64,000 bases of DNA, taken from assembly GCA_036426205.1 (NCBI GenBank), contig CM071573.1, forward strand, positions 44,421,664-44,485,663, given 5' to 3'. The position numbers and the translations under genes are program-made. Origin of the DNA: Ascaphus truei. Lineage: Eukaryota; Chordata; Amphibia; Anura; Ascaphidae. The notes under the pieces were generated by a model that saw only the letters and a list, made by a program, of their open reading frames with translations, was not told where the DNA came from and did not search any database. Below, one piece after another: positions 9,268 to 21,059 of this stretch (its first letter is position 1; each line of letters opens with the position of its first letter).

Positions 9268-11600
9268 TTGGTCTTATAAAAGATGAGTTTGCTTAATAAA
9301 AAGGTATTAGCACTCGGCTTACATTACTGCTGCACATTTCTCACTTCCATTGTGGGAAAGGAGGTCGAACTGTATTCTGTTTAATATGAGATATGAGACG
9401 TCCCCAGCCCTGCACCTGTCACTGCGTGCCTGCTGACGTCTGTACTCGATGTGGTGACTGCATTGCCATGTGCCTTATGTAAGAGCCTGGTGGGGTTTCT
9501 GTCAGGGAGCACGTGATGAATCCCTATCTGGGCTGTGACTGACGGCGTCTTTGGGAAGCCAATTCCTCACTGGGTTCAGTCCTTCACTACTCTCTGCACA
9601 GAAGGGCTCAGACACGCAGGAGGGGGACAGGAAGGCTACGCTAGTGCCGGTGGTGCAGCATGTTCCTGTCATAGCTTTCAGGAAGACACTGAGGTGGAAA
9701 ATGCGGAGGAGGTCGCACCCACAGCCTGTCATTACATATTGGTGACAAATGTCTCCAAAACCTCAACCAGGACACTATTGGTTTGTGGGGGGTTTTCTTA
9801 CACCCTGAGTCCCACGCGGCGAGATTTCACACCCTCCCCTCTGCCTCTTTCTCTCCTTATAATACACAAAACACAAAGGGAAAAATGTCACAATTATTAT
9901 TATCATTTGTCAAGTGCCAACAGATTGTGCAGCGCAGTACTATGGGGGGTACAGAGTTATGTATATTACATCAACAGTTACATACAAGTGAGGACAAACA
10001 TGCACAAACAGATGGAGAGGTAATGAGAACCCTGATCCTGGGAGCTTACGCTCTAGACTGACTGTCGCCTCAACTATTAAAGCATAATCAGGCTTATTTA
10101 AGCAGCACAGTCTCTGCCACTCATGTTGTTGTTTTTTAACCTGGATTGGGGGGCTCAGGGGGATCCCGCAAAACGCACCTGCTCCAAGGTCTGGGGACCC
10201 CCTGCATCCTGGGAGCTTTAACAAAACTGCGGGGTCTGGTTATAAATGTATGAAAATATAACGATGTCAACTATATACTTTTTTTAAGGAATAAGCAACC
10301 TCTTCATTTTTTCTTATCATCTGTTTCCATGAGTAAGTGCTCTGTTTCTCTCCCTGTTCTTGTCTTAAATTCTAATCATACCAGGTAATGATAATGAGCG
10401 TTTTTTCCTGAGTATCTCTTATCACAAAGGAGATTAGTTACACATTGTTAAAATGCTTTAGAGACTTTTCGTTTCTATAGAGACAATACAAGTTTAGAAA
10501 TAATGTAAAAAATACTTACACTGATTTGTTTAAAAATTGTGTCAATCACCCGCATGCAGTTCATTTTGTTCTGGGAGGGGCAGTCAGTCTGTTATAAGCT
10601 TTAATAGCACTTACAACTCCTAATTATTCCATTACAAGGTCCCTAGAATCTCAGTGAGTCACTGCAGCTTGAGAGATGGTTCTTTTAAAAGAAAAACATT
10701 TTGTTTTTCACATGGGAAAGTGAATTTGAAGCAATAAAAATAAACATTTCCTTCCTTTCTTTTTTTTTGATCTTTTTATTTAATAAGGTTTCATATACAT
10801 ACATATTTCTATTATAACGTAATATAGAATTATAAAGTATATACAAACATAAACTGTTATACAAAATATACATAATAGAAAAATTAACATTACATATAAT
10901 AGTGAATATGTAATCTTTCAATCTTTAACTCGATTAAAACAACCTCTTTTTTTTATTTTTTAATTATAGATAGAAGAGGATAGATTGAAAGACGTAATAA
11001 AGGTAAAGAAGGGGAGAAGGGGGAGGAAATATGAAAGAGCGAATGAGTGGAGGAGTAGGAAAGGGGGGTATAAAGTATTGCGGGGGGATGCGGTATGTGA
11101 CTGGTCGAAATGGTTGTAAAAGAATCTATATTTCCTTTCTTTTGACAGTTTTGTAAGGCAGCATTGCTTATATGCAAAATAGTTCTAAAAATATACTTCT
11201 CTCTGATACGCAGTAACCCACCACTGCCATCTGCTAGCGCTAGTGTCGGCCATACTGAACGTAATCTATTAACGGACGCTTCACCCTCGCTGCGCCGACA
11301 GTAACTGCTGAGATGGAATGACCAAGTAGGGCAGCTGCTGCGTCAACTCATTTCGCTGCTAAAAGGATTTGAACCGTACCGCGCAGCCATTTTTAAAAGT
11401 CCCCGCAGGGAAAAAAAAAAGTTGTTTTCACATTAACATTAGATAGAGTATTTCTTATGGAAGTTAATGAGCAGGTAAAGGCAATTTGTACTCCCCCCCC
11501 CCCCAATTTAATTTTATATTATATATATAAAGCAACTGTAAATATGCTTTACTGTGGAGGGTTTTTTGTCACTTTTTTTTACCACTATAACCTTAATATA
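9263..11600. other. Intergenic stretch with SINE-like and MITE fragments
   Basis: At 9881-10062 a repeat fragment carries ATTATTATTATCATTTGTCA, AGCGCAGTACTATGG and GGGAGCTTACGCTCTAGA, typical of a dispersed frog family. At 10140-10215 there is an R3-like piece (GGGGACCCCCTGCATCC). The overlapping frames at 9502-10061 lie partly in this repeat and show no domain. 10730-11120 is AT-rich, then purine-rich on the plus strand. Confidence 0.45.
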
Positions 11601-11616
11601 TTATATTCCTTATATA

Positions 11617-11673
<57 letters not shown>

Positions 11674-11875
11674 ATTGTATACTCACAAAGTGCTGCCTCT
11701 TTTTTTGCCTGACGCAAGAAGGGTAGAACTTTTGTTTACTTATTTTTATGGGACAGCACACCACCACTGTTGCTTATTACTAGAGTGCCAGCTGCCTGTT
11801 TTTTGTTATATATATATATATAATATATTATATATTATATAAATATAATATATATATATTATACTTTTAACAATT
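11601..11875. repeat. (AT)n microsatellites
   Basis: There are two (AT)n tracts, about 11617-11678 and 11810-11866, separated by unique sequence. The isoleucine/tyrosine-alternating frames here are translations of these tracts. Confidence 0.9.
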
Positions 11876-11906
11876 TCATGGCCCTAGTTTTTCTTTTCCT
11901 TTGCCT

Positions 11907-12157
11907 CCCTGAGGCAGTGGTTCTCAACTCCAGTCCTCAAGACCCCCCAACAGGTTAGGTTTTCAGGATGTCCCTGCTTCAGCACAGGTGGATTAATTTG
12001 TCCCTGCTTCAGCACAGGTGGCTCAATCAGAGGCTCAGTCTTCATGAGCCACTGATTAAGTCACCTGTGCTGAAGCAGGGATATCCTGAAAACCTGACCT
12101 GATGGGGGAGGGGGGGGGAAGTCTTGAGAACTGGAGTTGAGAACCCCTGCCCTAAGG
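11907..12157. mobile_element. hAT-type foldback MITE, copy 3
   Basis: The element 11915-12149 begins CAGTGGTTCTCAACTCC and ends GGAGTTGAGAACCCCTG. The flanking octamers CCCTGAGG (11907-11914) and CCCTAAGG (12150-12157) match in 7 of 8 bases. The interior contains an internal duplication of TCCCTGCTTCAGCACAGGTG. It is clearly related to the copies at 3168 and 6368 but has a CAGTGGTTCTCAAC variant end. Confidence 0.85.
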
Positions 12158-12539
12158 AGACTGCAAAGCCTGTGCAGCAGAGGGGTTAATAAAAAAAAAA
12201 CCCTTAGGACCAAGGCAACTCTACTCTGCTGCTTGCTGCTTCTTGGTTATCGCAACCACAACATTCAAACCCAGGTATGTCACCCAGAGACTGACATAGT
12301 TTTTGGAGCGCTCACACCTGACGTGTTGTTATTTGCCGGCGGCAGGGACAGATGTAGCAAAGTGATTGAGCCAATATCTGTTAATGTCAATTGTGAGTCA
12401 GCCTCTGCTCACCTTGAGTTCCTGATTCACGGAGCTCCTGTAGGTTTCAGGCATCCGATGTATGCTCGCTCTCTCGCTCTGCAAACGGACAGCGAGAACA
12501 AACAGATTCTTTAGCAATATGCCCGTTTCATCTTTCTGC

Positions 12540-12766
12540 GAAGCTCTGTGTGTATAGTTTTATTTATATAGCGCCAGCGGTATACGCAATAAACAATGGG
12601 GATAAGTGCATCAGGTCAGTGACAAGACAAAGGTAGGGGTGGGGGTGTCCGTCCTCATGGGTCACCAGCAGGTCAGGCTTTCAGGATATCCCTGCTTCAG
12701 CCCCGGAGGCTCAATGTGGCTCAGTCGAAGACTGCACCACCTGTGCTGAAGCAGGGATATCCTGAA
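12540..12766. repeat. Truncated repeat fragments (TATATAGCGCC piece and hAT MITE copy 4)
   Basis: 12550-12610 has TTTATATAGCGCCAGCGGTA, a widespread frog repeat word. 12640-12766 carries the CAGGTCAGGCTTTCAGGATA and GCAGGGATATCCTGAAA arms of the hAT MITE family but lacks the outer ends. Confidence 0.6.
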
Positions 12767-13194
12767 ATTGTGTGTGTGGCGAAACGTGCGCGTCGGGGCT
12801 CTTTTGTTTGTTCAGGATCCAGCGGTGACCCAGGCTGATTCATCTCTTCCCTGCTGCAATTTTCAATTTGGCACTCTCACTGCTCGTTTGAGCATGCGCA
12901 TTGTGGCGATTTCACTTATCTGGACTCTCTACCAGCGGTCCAGTTGCAAACACCCAGCCACTATTTACCCTCACTTGTACCAGTGCTAAGTACTCCATTA
13001 TACTTATTGTTGACATCTGTCTTTAGCTCTGCTGCTTATCTGTGTGTGCCAATTCAATGTGCAATATTCATACATGTTTGCTATATATTACCAACTGTCT
13101 GTGCACACATCAGCATATACATCTATTCTCAGCTTTTATTAATGGTGATTCTGACCGGCCGGTCCAAGTGCTAGGAGGCAACTTAGTTTCCTCC
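12767..13194. other. Intergenic, no recognised gene
   Basis: A GCGAAACGTGCG motif at about 12779-12790 resembles the (C)GAAAC part of the hairpin motif described elsewhere, but I see no adjoining stem. Small plus-strand frames at 12768-13174 show no recognisable protein. Confidence 0.4.
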
Positions 13195-13333
13195 ACACTT
13201 TAGGTTTGGGTCTCTGCATGTGCATATGGCACTTTAGGTTTGGGTCTCTGCATGTGCATATGGCACTTTAGGGTTTGGGTCTCTGCATGTGCATATGGCA
13301 CTTTAGGTTTGGGTCTCTGCATGTGCATATGGT
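13195..13333. repeat. 34-bp tandem repeat, four copies
   Basis: The unit CACTTTAGGTTTGGGTCT, then CTGCATGTGCATATGG, is repeated four times. One copy carries an extra G (TTTAGGGTTTGG). The flanks do not continue the repeat. Confidence 0.9.
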
Positions 13334-13734
13334 AGCCTATACATAGTTACTTCTGACACATTAATCTCTTCACTACTTCTGGTTTTTCACACATTAGCTT
13401 ACGGCTTTTATACCAGCTTATTTGTGATCTGTTGAATGTGTTCATACTTATGTCTGTAACTTCATGTATTTTCAATTCATTAGTGTTCAGTAGCAATCAG
13501 TCCTTGGTACACTGTGGATCCTTTTTATTATATATTTTGTTATATGTGTTTAATAAATTTTGATATCTTTTGTATGCTAGAGTGCTAATCTGGGATACAT
13601 TTTTTTGTCATGTTCACACATATTCATCATCCCTAGCACCGCCAGTAGTGGTTATATCTTACACTTCACCTTACTGGTTATAGCAGTTCTTACTTTTGGT
13701 CTGTTGCAGGGTTTCGTTTGTTGATATAAAATTA

Positions 13735-13760
13735 AAAATATATATATTATATAATCATAT

Positions 13761-13854
<94 letters not shown>

Positions 13855-13855
13855 G
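13735..13855. repeat. (AT)n microsatellite
   Basis: A long AT run interrupted only by ATAGATAT and ATCATATA. It explains the alternating I/Y frames on both strands. Confidence 0.95.
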
Positions 13856-14005
13856 ATTACAACATACACACTCTTTCATCACTTGCTTTCAGGAACCTTT
13901 TGACACCTCAGCCATCAAACACATCCACACCGGGGGAAGGACAGCACAGATGAAACATTCCAATAGAAACTGTTTATAGTATATATAGCTTTTGCTTGCT
14001 TCATT

Positions 14006-14098
14006 GTAACATCGCCGGAAGAAGAGATCAGTGTATCTCGAAAGCTCGCACAAATAAAAGCATTTCGTTAGCCACAGAACGGTTCATCTATTTATTTT

Positions 14099-14170
<72 letters not shown>

Positions 14171-14180
14171 AAATAATAAA
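14006..14180 (+). mobile_element. Small retroelement remnant with hammerhead-like hairpin, then (AT)n
   Basis: At 14015-14045: CCGGAAGAA, the stem GAGAT (14024-14028) pairing with ATCTC (14035-14039), then GAAA (14040-14043). AAATAAAAGCATTTCGTTAG follows, then an (AT)n tract at 14105-14170. The CGGAAGA run differs from the hammerhead core CUGANGA by one base. I infer a decayed Penelope-like or related retroelement end. Confidence 0.4.
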
Positions 14181-14616
14181 TAAATGTTGTTATTTTTTTC
14201 TTTGAAATAGGTGGTACTAACTTGACTAGTTTTCAAGTAAGAAACCCATGGGTGTATCTGCGTGTCTTCCCTAGATCCACAAATCCTGCTTCTGTTCCCC
14301 TGACCCCACTGTCACTCGTTCGAAAGAAACCCTAAGCACAGAGGACAAGTTCTATGGGCCTTGTTTTACAAATAAAAAATATATCATGTCAATGCTGTCA
14401 AATACATTATAAATAACAAAATAAAATTTTATAATAAAATATCAACATTTATTTTAGAAGTTGGTACAGTAACATTTAATATGTATGGAGACCATGTACA
14501 CAACAATATGAAGAACACAGGTATTATACAGGGAATTGTAATCTAATAAATGAAGCAATAGACATAAAAGTAAACATTAAGGAAACCCCTGTTCCAAAGA
14601 GCTTACATCATCATCA

Positions 14617-15395
14617 TCATTTATTATTTGCATAAAAAACACGCCTCCACCTAAGGATGCACCGCAATACGTTACAGTTAAACAAATGAAAATGATATAC
14701 AGTTGTTTTGTTAGACAGGGAAAGCCAGAAGGAAGAAGTAAGTCTTATACTGAGCCCAAAACAGCGGTAAAAGGTAGATATACACCTGAGCTCTGGCGAT
14801 AGCGAGTTCCAGACCTTTGAAGCTGCACACGAGAAGGCCCCCCCAGCCAGCGTAGGGTGCAGTACCCTTGGCACGGGGAGGCGGATCCCCACATGAGGAC
14901 CTGAGATCATAGCCAGTATCGCTATGCGGCTTCAAAAGAGACTGCGGATAGGCAGACCCTTGACTGTGCGTGTTTTGATCTGTTGTCTATTTGAGCTAAA
15001 ATAAATATTTTTATATGGGAGTTGCCCTTTGATCTTAATTTTTCTCCAGTTTTGGTCGTGCTCCGGTTCTACACACTGCTTCAATGTTTTAAAGGCCAAT
15101 ACGGCCAACTTGAACTAAAACCAGAAGATCACTTGAAGCCAGTGCAGATCGCATAAGATGGGAGTGATGTGCTCAAAGCGAGAGACATGTCTCTGAGCTG
15201 CAGCGTTCTGCACAAGCTGGAGCCTCCGCATCAGGCACACCGGTAGTCCTGCATACAGTATAAGGCATTCCCCTAGTCCAACTGCATAGACACACAGGCA
15301 TGGACCAGTGACTCAAGGCCAATAGATGGCAGGAGTGGCGCAAGCAATGAAGCAGCCGCATTAAAAAAAACAGACTTAAAAACTGAGGCCGCTTG
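14617..15395 (-). pseudogene. LINE reverse-transcriptase ORF, 3' fragment
   Basis: Read on the minus strand, the sequence gives, across several frameshifts, LDYGNALY, then RLQLVQNAA-like and FEHITP-like segments, DLHWL-like, then GGAFSCAASKVWNSLSPELR. These are the hallmarks of the C-terminus of L2/CR1/Rex1-type LINE ORF2 (family knowledge). Upstream coding continues beyond the minisatellite (VLNLSILLDQSL at about 16030-16065). It is broken, 5'-truncated and certainly inactive. The exact clade needs an alignment. Confidence 0.75.
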
Positions 15396-16040
15396 GGATG
15401 GCATGTTGAGACTCTGGCTTGGGATGGCATGTTGAGACTCTGGCTTGGGATGGCATGTCTGAGAACTCGGGCTTGGGATCGCATGTTGAGACTCTGGCTT
15501 GGGATGGCATGTTGAGACTCTGGCTTGGGATCGCATGTTGAGACTCTGGCTTGGGATGGCATGTTGAGACTCTGGCTTGGGATCGCATGTTGAGACTCTG
15601 GCTTGGGATCGCATGTTGAGACTCTGGCTTGGGATGGCATGTTGAGACTCTGCTTGGGATGCATGTTTAGACTCGGCTTGGGATGGCATGTTGAGACTTC
15701 TGGCTTGGGATGGCATGTTTGAGACTCTGGCTTGGGATTCCGCATGTTGAGACTCTGGCTTGGGATCGCATGTTGAGACTCTGGCTTGGGATCGCATGTT
15801 GAGACTGAAAAGCTCCCCCCCACGAACAAGCACTAACTATAGACGACTCCCGACCACCACCACACTACTGAGCCATATCAAGTCTTATCCAACATAATAC
15901 TGGGCTTTGGGAATCGCATGTGAGACTCTGCTTTGGGATGGCATGTTTGAGACTCTGGCGTTGGGATCGCTATGTTGAGACTCTGGCTTGGGATCGCATG
16001 TTGAGACTCTGGCTTGGGATCGCATGTTGAGACTCTGGTC
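15396..16040. repeat. 26-bp minisatellite inside a LINE coding region
   Basis: The unit is GACTCTGGCTTGGGAT(C/G)G, then CATGTTGA. About sixteen copies lie at 15396-15805 and five at 15903-16037, with a non-repeat patch between them (15806-15902). Copies mix two variants (ATCGCATG and ATGGCATG). On the minus strand the unit encodes SLNMRSQA, continuous with LINE peptides on both sides. Units near the central patch carry scattered one-base indels, which may reflect sequencing error. Confidence 0.9.
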
Positions 16041-16110
16041 CAGGAGGATGCTGAGGTTAAGAACCTGTGACACGGGCAGCGGCAGTACATCCATTTTAAT
16101 ATTTGATTTG
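16041..16110 (-). pseudogene. Upstream continuation of the LINE fragment beyond the minisatellite
   Basis: The minus strand reads LPVSQVLNLSILLDQSL, matching the (V)xNLGVxxDSSL segment that precedes the C-terminal block in L2/CR1-type reverse transcriptases. It joins directly into the first 26-bp unit, showing that the array grew from the LINE itself. Confidence 0.65.
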
Positions 16111-16860
16111 GTTCCATATTAGACATATTTATACATAAACATGAGTGTGTGTGTACACAGAAATACAACATTTGCAGTTTTTAGTGTTATGCCAAAACCC
16201 TGATCTTAAACATAGACCCTCAGATCAAACACAATGCAGCCGCACTGCAGCATACCACCAGACATCATAGTAAACATATATATTTCAAAAACGAGTTTCA
16301 TTGTCACTGTCGGAGGTTCCTCACAGTGTAATCCTGCCAAAAACCAGCTAATCAAATATGAAGGAGAAGCCAATTACAAACACTACACTAATGTTTTCTA
16401 CCCGCAATTTTTTTTTTTTTTAAATCTATTGAGTGATAAACAACATTAGTTTAAAGGCTTATTCCTGTTGTAGTCAGTGGTTATTACATCATAGTGGAAT
16501 TAAAGTGTCACCTGGTCCTGTCTGCCATGTTGTTCTATCCCCAGCAGCAGGGATTTTTTAATAGTCTTTCTCCCACCTACAATGGTCCAATAAAGTTTAG
16601 AAGGTGTCACGCCCTTGAAAACAGAAGGGTAGAGGAATGTGTCCATGCTTCAGTGTGAGTCTGCAATGAAATCTCCAAGTTTCTCATGGGATCTTTACTT
16701 GATGGTGGGCTGAGTACTCATGTTATGGGTCCCATCCACACCCTATGGAAATTACAGATTGAGGTCAATCCCACCAAGATAGTTTAGTAACAGACAAAAA
16801 AAAACTGAAAAAAGGACGATGTGGGTGATTACTGTAATTTTTCTCTCAATCTAACTTCTT
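16111..16860. other. Non-coding stretch, no recognised feature
   Basis: I found no exon or clear repeat boundary. One short plus-strand frame (16234-16449) has no recognisable similarity. Confidence 0.5.
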
Positions 16861-16870
16861 TTCTTTGCAG

Positions 16871-17000
16871 TAGGAGAGGCTAACTTCAGTCCTCAGGGGC
16901 CACCAAAAGGTCAGGTTTTCAGGATATCCCTGCTTCAGCACAGGTGGCTCACTCTTCGACCTCTTGGTGGCCCTTGAGGACTGGAGTTGGCCGCCCCCTG
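16871..17000. mobile_element. hAT-type foldback MITE, copy 5 (short)
   Basis: The arms AGTCCTCAGGGGCCACC and CTTGAGGACTGGAGTTGG, plus GGTCAGGTTTTCAGGATATC, place it in the same family as 3168-3340. The 3' end GCCGCCCCCTG at 17000 is intact and the 5' end is degraded. Confidence 0.7.
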
Positions 17001-18300
17001 CTTTGGAGAATGCGGCAAACACCAGTGTTAGTTTATTCCCATGATGTATTATTTAATGACGATTTCCTAAGGAAATGGCCTGATTGGGAATTTAAGTGAC
17101 GTTCTTCCATGGAGAAGCTGCGTAAAAAGGATTCTCTTTAAAAGCGTTTTGTAGCCACTGGCAGCGTCACATTGCATGGTCAGTGCCAACCTCACACCGG
17201 TGGGACTCAAATAGTCCAAAAGCTGTCTGTGAGCAGGTTTACTGGCCATGCACTATGGCCATGCACTATTTAAACTATTTTTGTGCAAAAGCGGTGTAAT
17301 ACGGCAGGCATTAGCTTATAGGGATCCATGGTAAAATGGGTAAGAAGCAAAAAATAACACAGTGAGTGCTAATTTGCATGTTATTACCCAGAATCCCTGG
17401 CTGCAGTGGAAACAGTCAAAAGTAGAGTAAAAAACTCTTTGATAAAGTCCCGGACAGGGACCAAACGCGTCAGAGTTCCCCTTCTGTGATGTACAGCATG
17501 TATTATTAAAGCTGATTTTATTTCCATTCACCTTTGGCTGGACTCCAATTGCTGTGACCGCCTTTACTCTAATTTTGACTGAACCTATTTTGGCTGGGCA
17601 CGCAGGCTTCTCACTATTGAATCCCCAGGCTTTGAAGTGCTGGCGCCATCCCCCTCGCATGTGCAGTTGCGAAGGAGCGCAGTGAATGCTGGGACGCATC
17701 GGTTGCTCCTCCTCCCGGCAGGAAACGGCGTGTGCTGGTTTGGAATCAGCTGTCCTCCACATGGATACCGTGTCGGTGTGGTACTAGGAATCAACACGCC
17801 ACCCCTTCGTTGTAGGAAGGACGCCAGGGTAAACGCTTCAGCTGGGCATTTGCTACCTTATCTCGTGGAACGGCTTACAGCGAGTGAAACAAGGATACTA
17901 CAGACACCGGGCAGGGTAAGGGCAGCAGCTGGCGGCTTCAGCGGTCCAAGAGTGTGGTGTTCCTGGACACTTCATCTCTTGTACCTTGCCTCATCCTGCA
18001 CAAATGGCCCCCCACCCAGGGTGAGTTCTATCATATTATCCTGTATATGACTTTACAACATATGTTTCAATAGTGAGTTGTCGTTCCCTTTCTAGTGGAT
18101 TGTGGATCACACTCAATTTACCCCTTCATGTACGTGACTTTGGCAGCATCAGTATCTTGGGTTCACTCCCTTGCTCTTTGCTATCTGCAGTGGAAACATG
18201 TTATGCTAAGAGATAATGGGGAAAGGCAGACCTGTATGAGACAAGTGATATTTGTATTTGCTGTGTGCTTTTAAACCAGCAGAACCCCATGCGCTCCATG
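17001..18300. other. Intergenic stretch with one hammerhead-like hairpin
   Basis: At 17440-17472: TTTGATAAA, the stem GTCCC (17447-17451) pairing with GGGAC (17457-17461), then CAAACGCGTC. It resembles a hammerhead core in which GAAA has become CAAA. The overlapping frames at 17316-18050 on both strands show no recognisable domain. Confidence 0.4.
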
Positions 18301-18307
18301 TTTTTTA

Positions 18308-18660
18308 GTTCTAGGATTGAAGCAGGGGGTCTCCGGAGCTGAACTGCGTTAATTTCCGCTTCGGGGACCTCCTACTTCCCGGGATACTTACCTCTGTAGG
18401 GGGCGCCAGTATCTATGCAGGCAGGGAGTTTGGGGTCGCTAACGAAATGACGGCTTCAAATGTCCCGTACCGCAGGGCCCCCATAGGAAGCCGTGATGTC
18501 ATCCCATGCGGCTTCCTATTGGCCCGCCTGCCCCGAACATTTATACTGAAGACGGATACCAGCAACACCTAAAGAGGTAAGTATCTCATTGAGCAGGGGA
18601 CCCCAGGGCTGAAATAAACACCGTTCAGCTCTGGAGACCCCCTGCTTCATTTCTAAAACG
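18308..18660. mobile_element. Palindromic MITE family R3, copy B
   Basis: It begins ATTGAAGCAGGGGGTCTCC, then GGAGCTGAA, and ends TTCAGCTCTGGAGACCCC, then CTGCTTCA. The central part has CGTGATGTCATCCCATGCGG and TTCCTATTGGCCCGC, also present in the member near 41960. Non-coding. Confidence 0.75.
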
Positions 18661-20553
18661 TAAAAAAAAAAAAACATCATGCAGGGCAAGTATTTTTCTG
18701 CTTTAAAGCAGTTATCTTAACTAAACAGATTTTATTTTTTACTGGAACCTAGATCATGGGTGGTCCTCCAACATTCAGAGACCTTCCAGTTCAGGAGTGG
18801 GGGTTCCTCTGGGCAAATAGGGGAATCAATATGACCACAAGGCCCAGGGTTCAATCGAGTAGCCAATAGAAGAGCAGCAAAATCATCGGGGAGATGACAT
18901 CACAGCTTTTTGTTGGTGACCTTGGTGATCATGTTTGTAGCATGTCGACATATTCATTGTTATGTTCTGTTAAAACCAGCACAATAAATCTACAAATAGG
19001 GACCCCCAGCTCGGGGAAGCTTACAGAACAAACATCAAACAGCCAGGATCGCTGATTTAACTCTGCTGTGGTTAAATAAACTGCACTTGCTCTCTGATCT
19101 TCTTCCTTTTCATTATATTGCAGTGCAAGCATGATCTATATGTTATATGTAAATGTAATTGTTAGGTTTACATGTGAAGTGACATTACACATGAAGAAGA
19201 GACCTGTGAGGTCTGGAAAGCTCTGTACACTGGGATTTCATTATTTTCTTTTTTTGGTCCACTAAAAGTATCACAATGTATGATATGACACGTTGACGTT
19301 TTGCTAAAGTTAAAGAGCCTGCCCCTTTTTTTAATGAAATAAGTACTGTAATAATTTTGCAGACCTGCATAATGTCTAAGGAGATTGCTAGATATCTCTA
19401 AGCATGCTCACATTGTCTGAACTGATGAATGACAAGCTAAGCTCCCAAAACCTTGTCAATGTGTAGATCTGTGATATCACAAACAACATTTATACATATA
19501 CTTCTGTATATTTGGATTATTAACTATTACATTATCTTATACATTGGTGCAAGATGAACATGGCGCAGTGTGTCAAAATTAACATTTCTTTGAACTTGCT
19601 CTATTTATAGTACGTATGAAGAAGAGACTGAGGTTTTGAAGAACTTTACATAGTTACATAGTAGATGAGGTTGAAAAAAGACGTACGTCCATCAAGTTCA
19701 ATCTATGCTAAATTTAGACAATAGATACTTTATCCTATATCTATACTTACTTATTGATCCAGAGGAAAGCAAACAAAAAAACCCCAGTGAAATATCATCC
19801 AATAATATCTCATAAGGGGAAAAATAAATTCCGTCCTGACTCGAAGAATTGGCAATCGGATTAATCCCTGGATCAACATCCTTCCCATGTATACTTATGC
19901 ATATATACATCCCCTGTTTGCTACACTTTATATTTATTAATGCGTCTTCCTTACCTGAAGACAGCGGGGAAAAGTGAAAAAGATTGGGGATGCACGTGTG
20001 TAAAAATGAGCACGTTGGGTGATCGTTCCGTGCAAATCCTGTACACACCGTACAATTCAACGTGTGCACACCAGAGTTAAATTAAAAATAAAATGTATTT
20101 TTTATTATCAACATTTCGCTGTATAACAACAGCTTCATGAGGACATGATGCGTAGAACAGATGTCACTGTGTTATTGTGTGTGTTAGTCGTCAGCTAAAC
20201 ATCAAGGAATTAAAGGGTTTTCTCTACTAAGGAATTTATTGCTCTGATTATCTTCTCGTTGCATTATTATAAAAAATGGTTTTAATGTAAAAAACGAAAA
20301 ACTAGATCACTGTCCCACTATTGTACGTTACATTCGAATTCTGTTTAAGGTTTGTGCTGGGTGAATGTGTTATCCTGGTGAGAGTGAAAAATCTGAGAGA
20401 TCTGGACAAAAATTGCATTTTTGTGAAAAGGAAAAGTACCTGTTTTTATCAGCAATACAAAATATGCTGCACACCAAACAATGTATATGGAAAAGAAACA
20501 TACAGTTACAGGTGCTCCCTGTTGAGGGAATACCTGCCATAATCCTGAGTTAG
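18661..20553. other. Intergenic stretch with small retroelement remnants
   Basis: Two hairpin motifs stand out. At 19194-19219 ATGAAGAAG is followed by the stem AGACC/GGTCT and GGAAA; a TTTGGTCCACTAAAAG tail lies downstream. On the minus strand at 20112-20140 CTCATGAA is followed by the stem GCTGT/ACAGC and GAAA. A further decayed copy (TATGAAGAAGAGACTGAGG) is at about 19615. The remaining short frames show nothing recognisable. Confidence 0.4.
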
Positions 20554-20728
20554 GATAAAAAGAAACGCAACTCAGGGCACTTTGGATGTTAAGCGAATTT
20601 ATTCAGTCTGAAGAATCGACGTTTCGGTCGTCACAGCGACCTTTCTCAAAGTGACCGAAACGTCTATTCTTCAGACTGAATAAATTCGCTTAAAATCCAA
20701 AGTGCCCTGAGTTGCGTTTCTTTTTATC
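20554..20728. repeat. Foldback with 76-bp arms and hammerhead-like loop
   Basis: The left arm 20554-20629 (from GATAAAAAGAAACGCAACTC to GACGTTTCGGTC) is complementary to the right arm 20653-20728 almost base for base. The 23-bp spacer, read on the minus strand with the arm ends, gives TTTGAGAAA, the stem GGTCG/CGACC and GAAACGTC. Transcribed, it would form a very stable hairpin. It lies about 300 bp upstream of the DUSP5 promoter. Confidence 0.85.
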
Positions 20729-21059
20729 AGTGATACAGCAGGCCTACCAGAGCTCGATACTAAACATCAGTGAGACCTGACTCCCACCCAGTGAGAAGAA
20801 ATAAATCTGCCTACAGAAAACTGCTTTCTTATTCTGATCTCAGTGTTAGTGGGCACTGGGCAGAGCTGCAGTTTCCTTCTGGGACAGGGAAAGAAGGTGA
20901 CTCAGTGAGGCTGATCAGCTGATGACTGAGCGCTCTGCAGCTTCCTGCCTCTCTGCCTATGATTATTACTCAGAGCGCTGTACTCCCCCTACTATCCGTG
21001 GGAGGGAAGAGGTGGGCGGAGCCAGAGGCCATGTCCATGAATGGGCAGAACGCCACTCT

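Noticed and set aside
9535..10023. 162-codon plus-strand frame
   Set aside because: No recognisable domain, overlaps a dispersed repeat at 9881-10062 and has competing open frames on both strands.
12137..12514. 125-codon plus-strand frame
   Set aside because: Starts inside a hAT MITE and shows no similarity that I recognise.
15173..15833. 218- and 186-codon minus-strand frames with SQHAIPSQSLN repeats
   Set aside because: The repeat peptide comes from the 26-bp minisatellite inside a dead LINE; it cycles through frames and is not a repeat protein gene.
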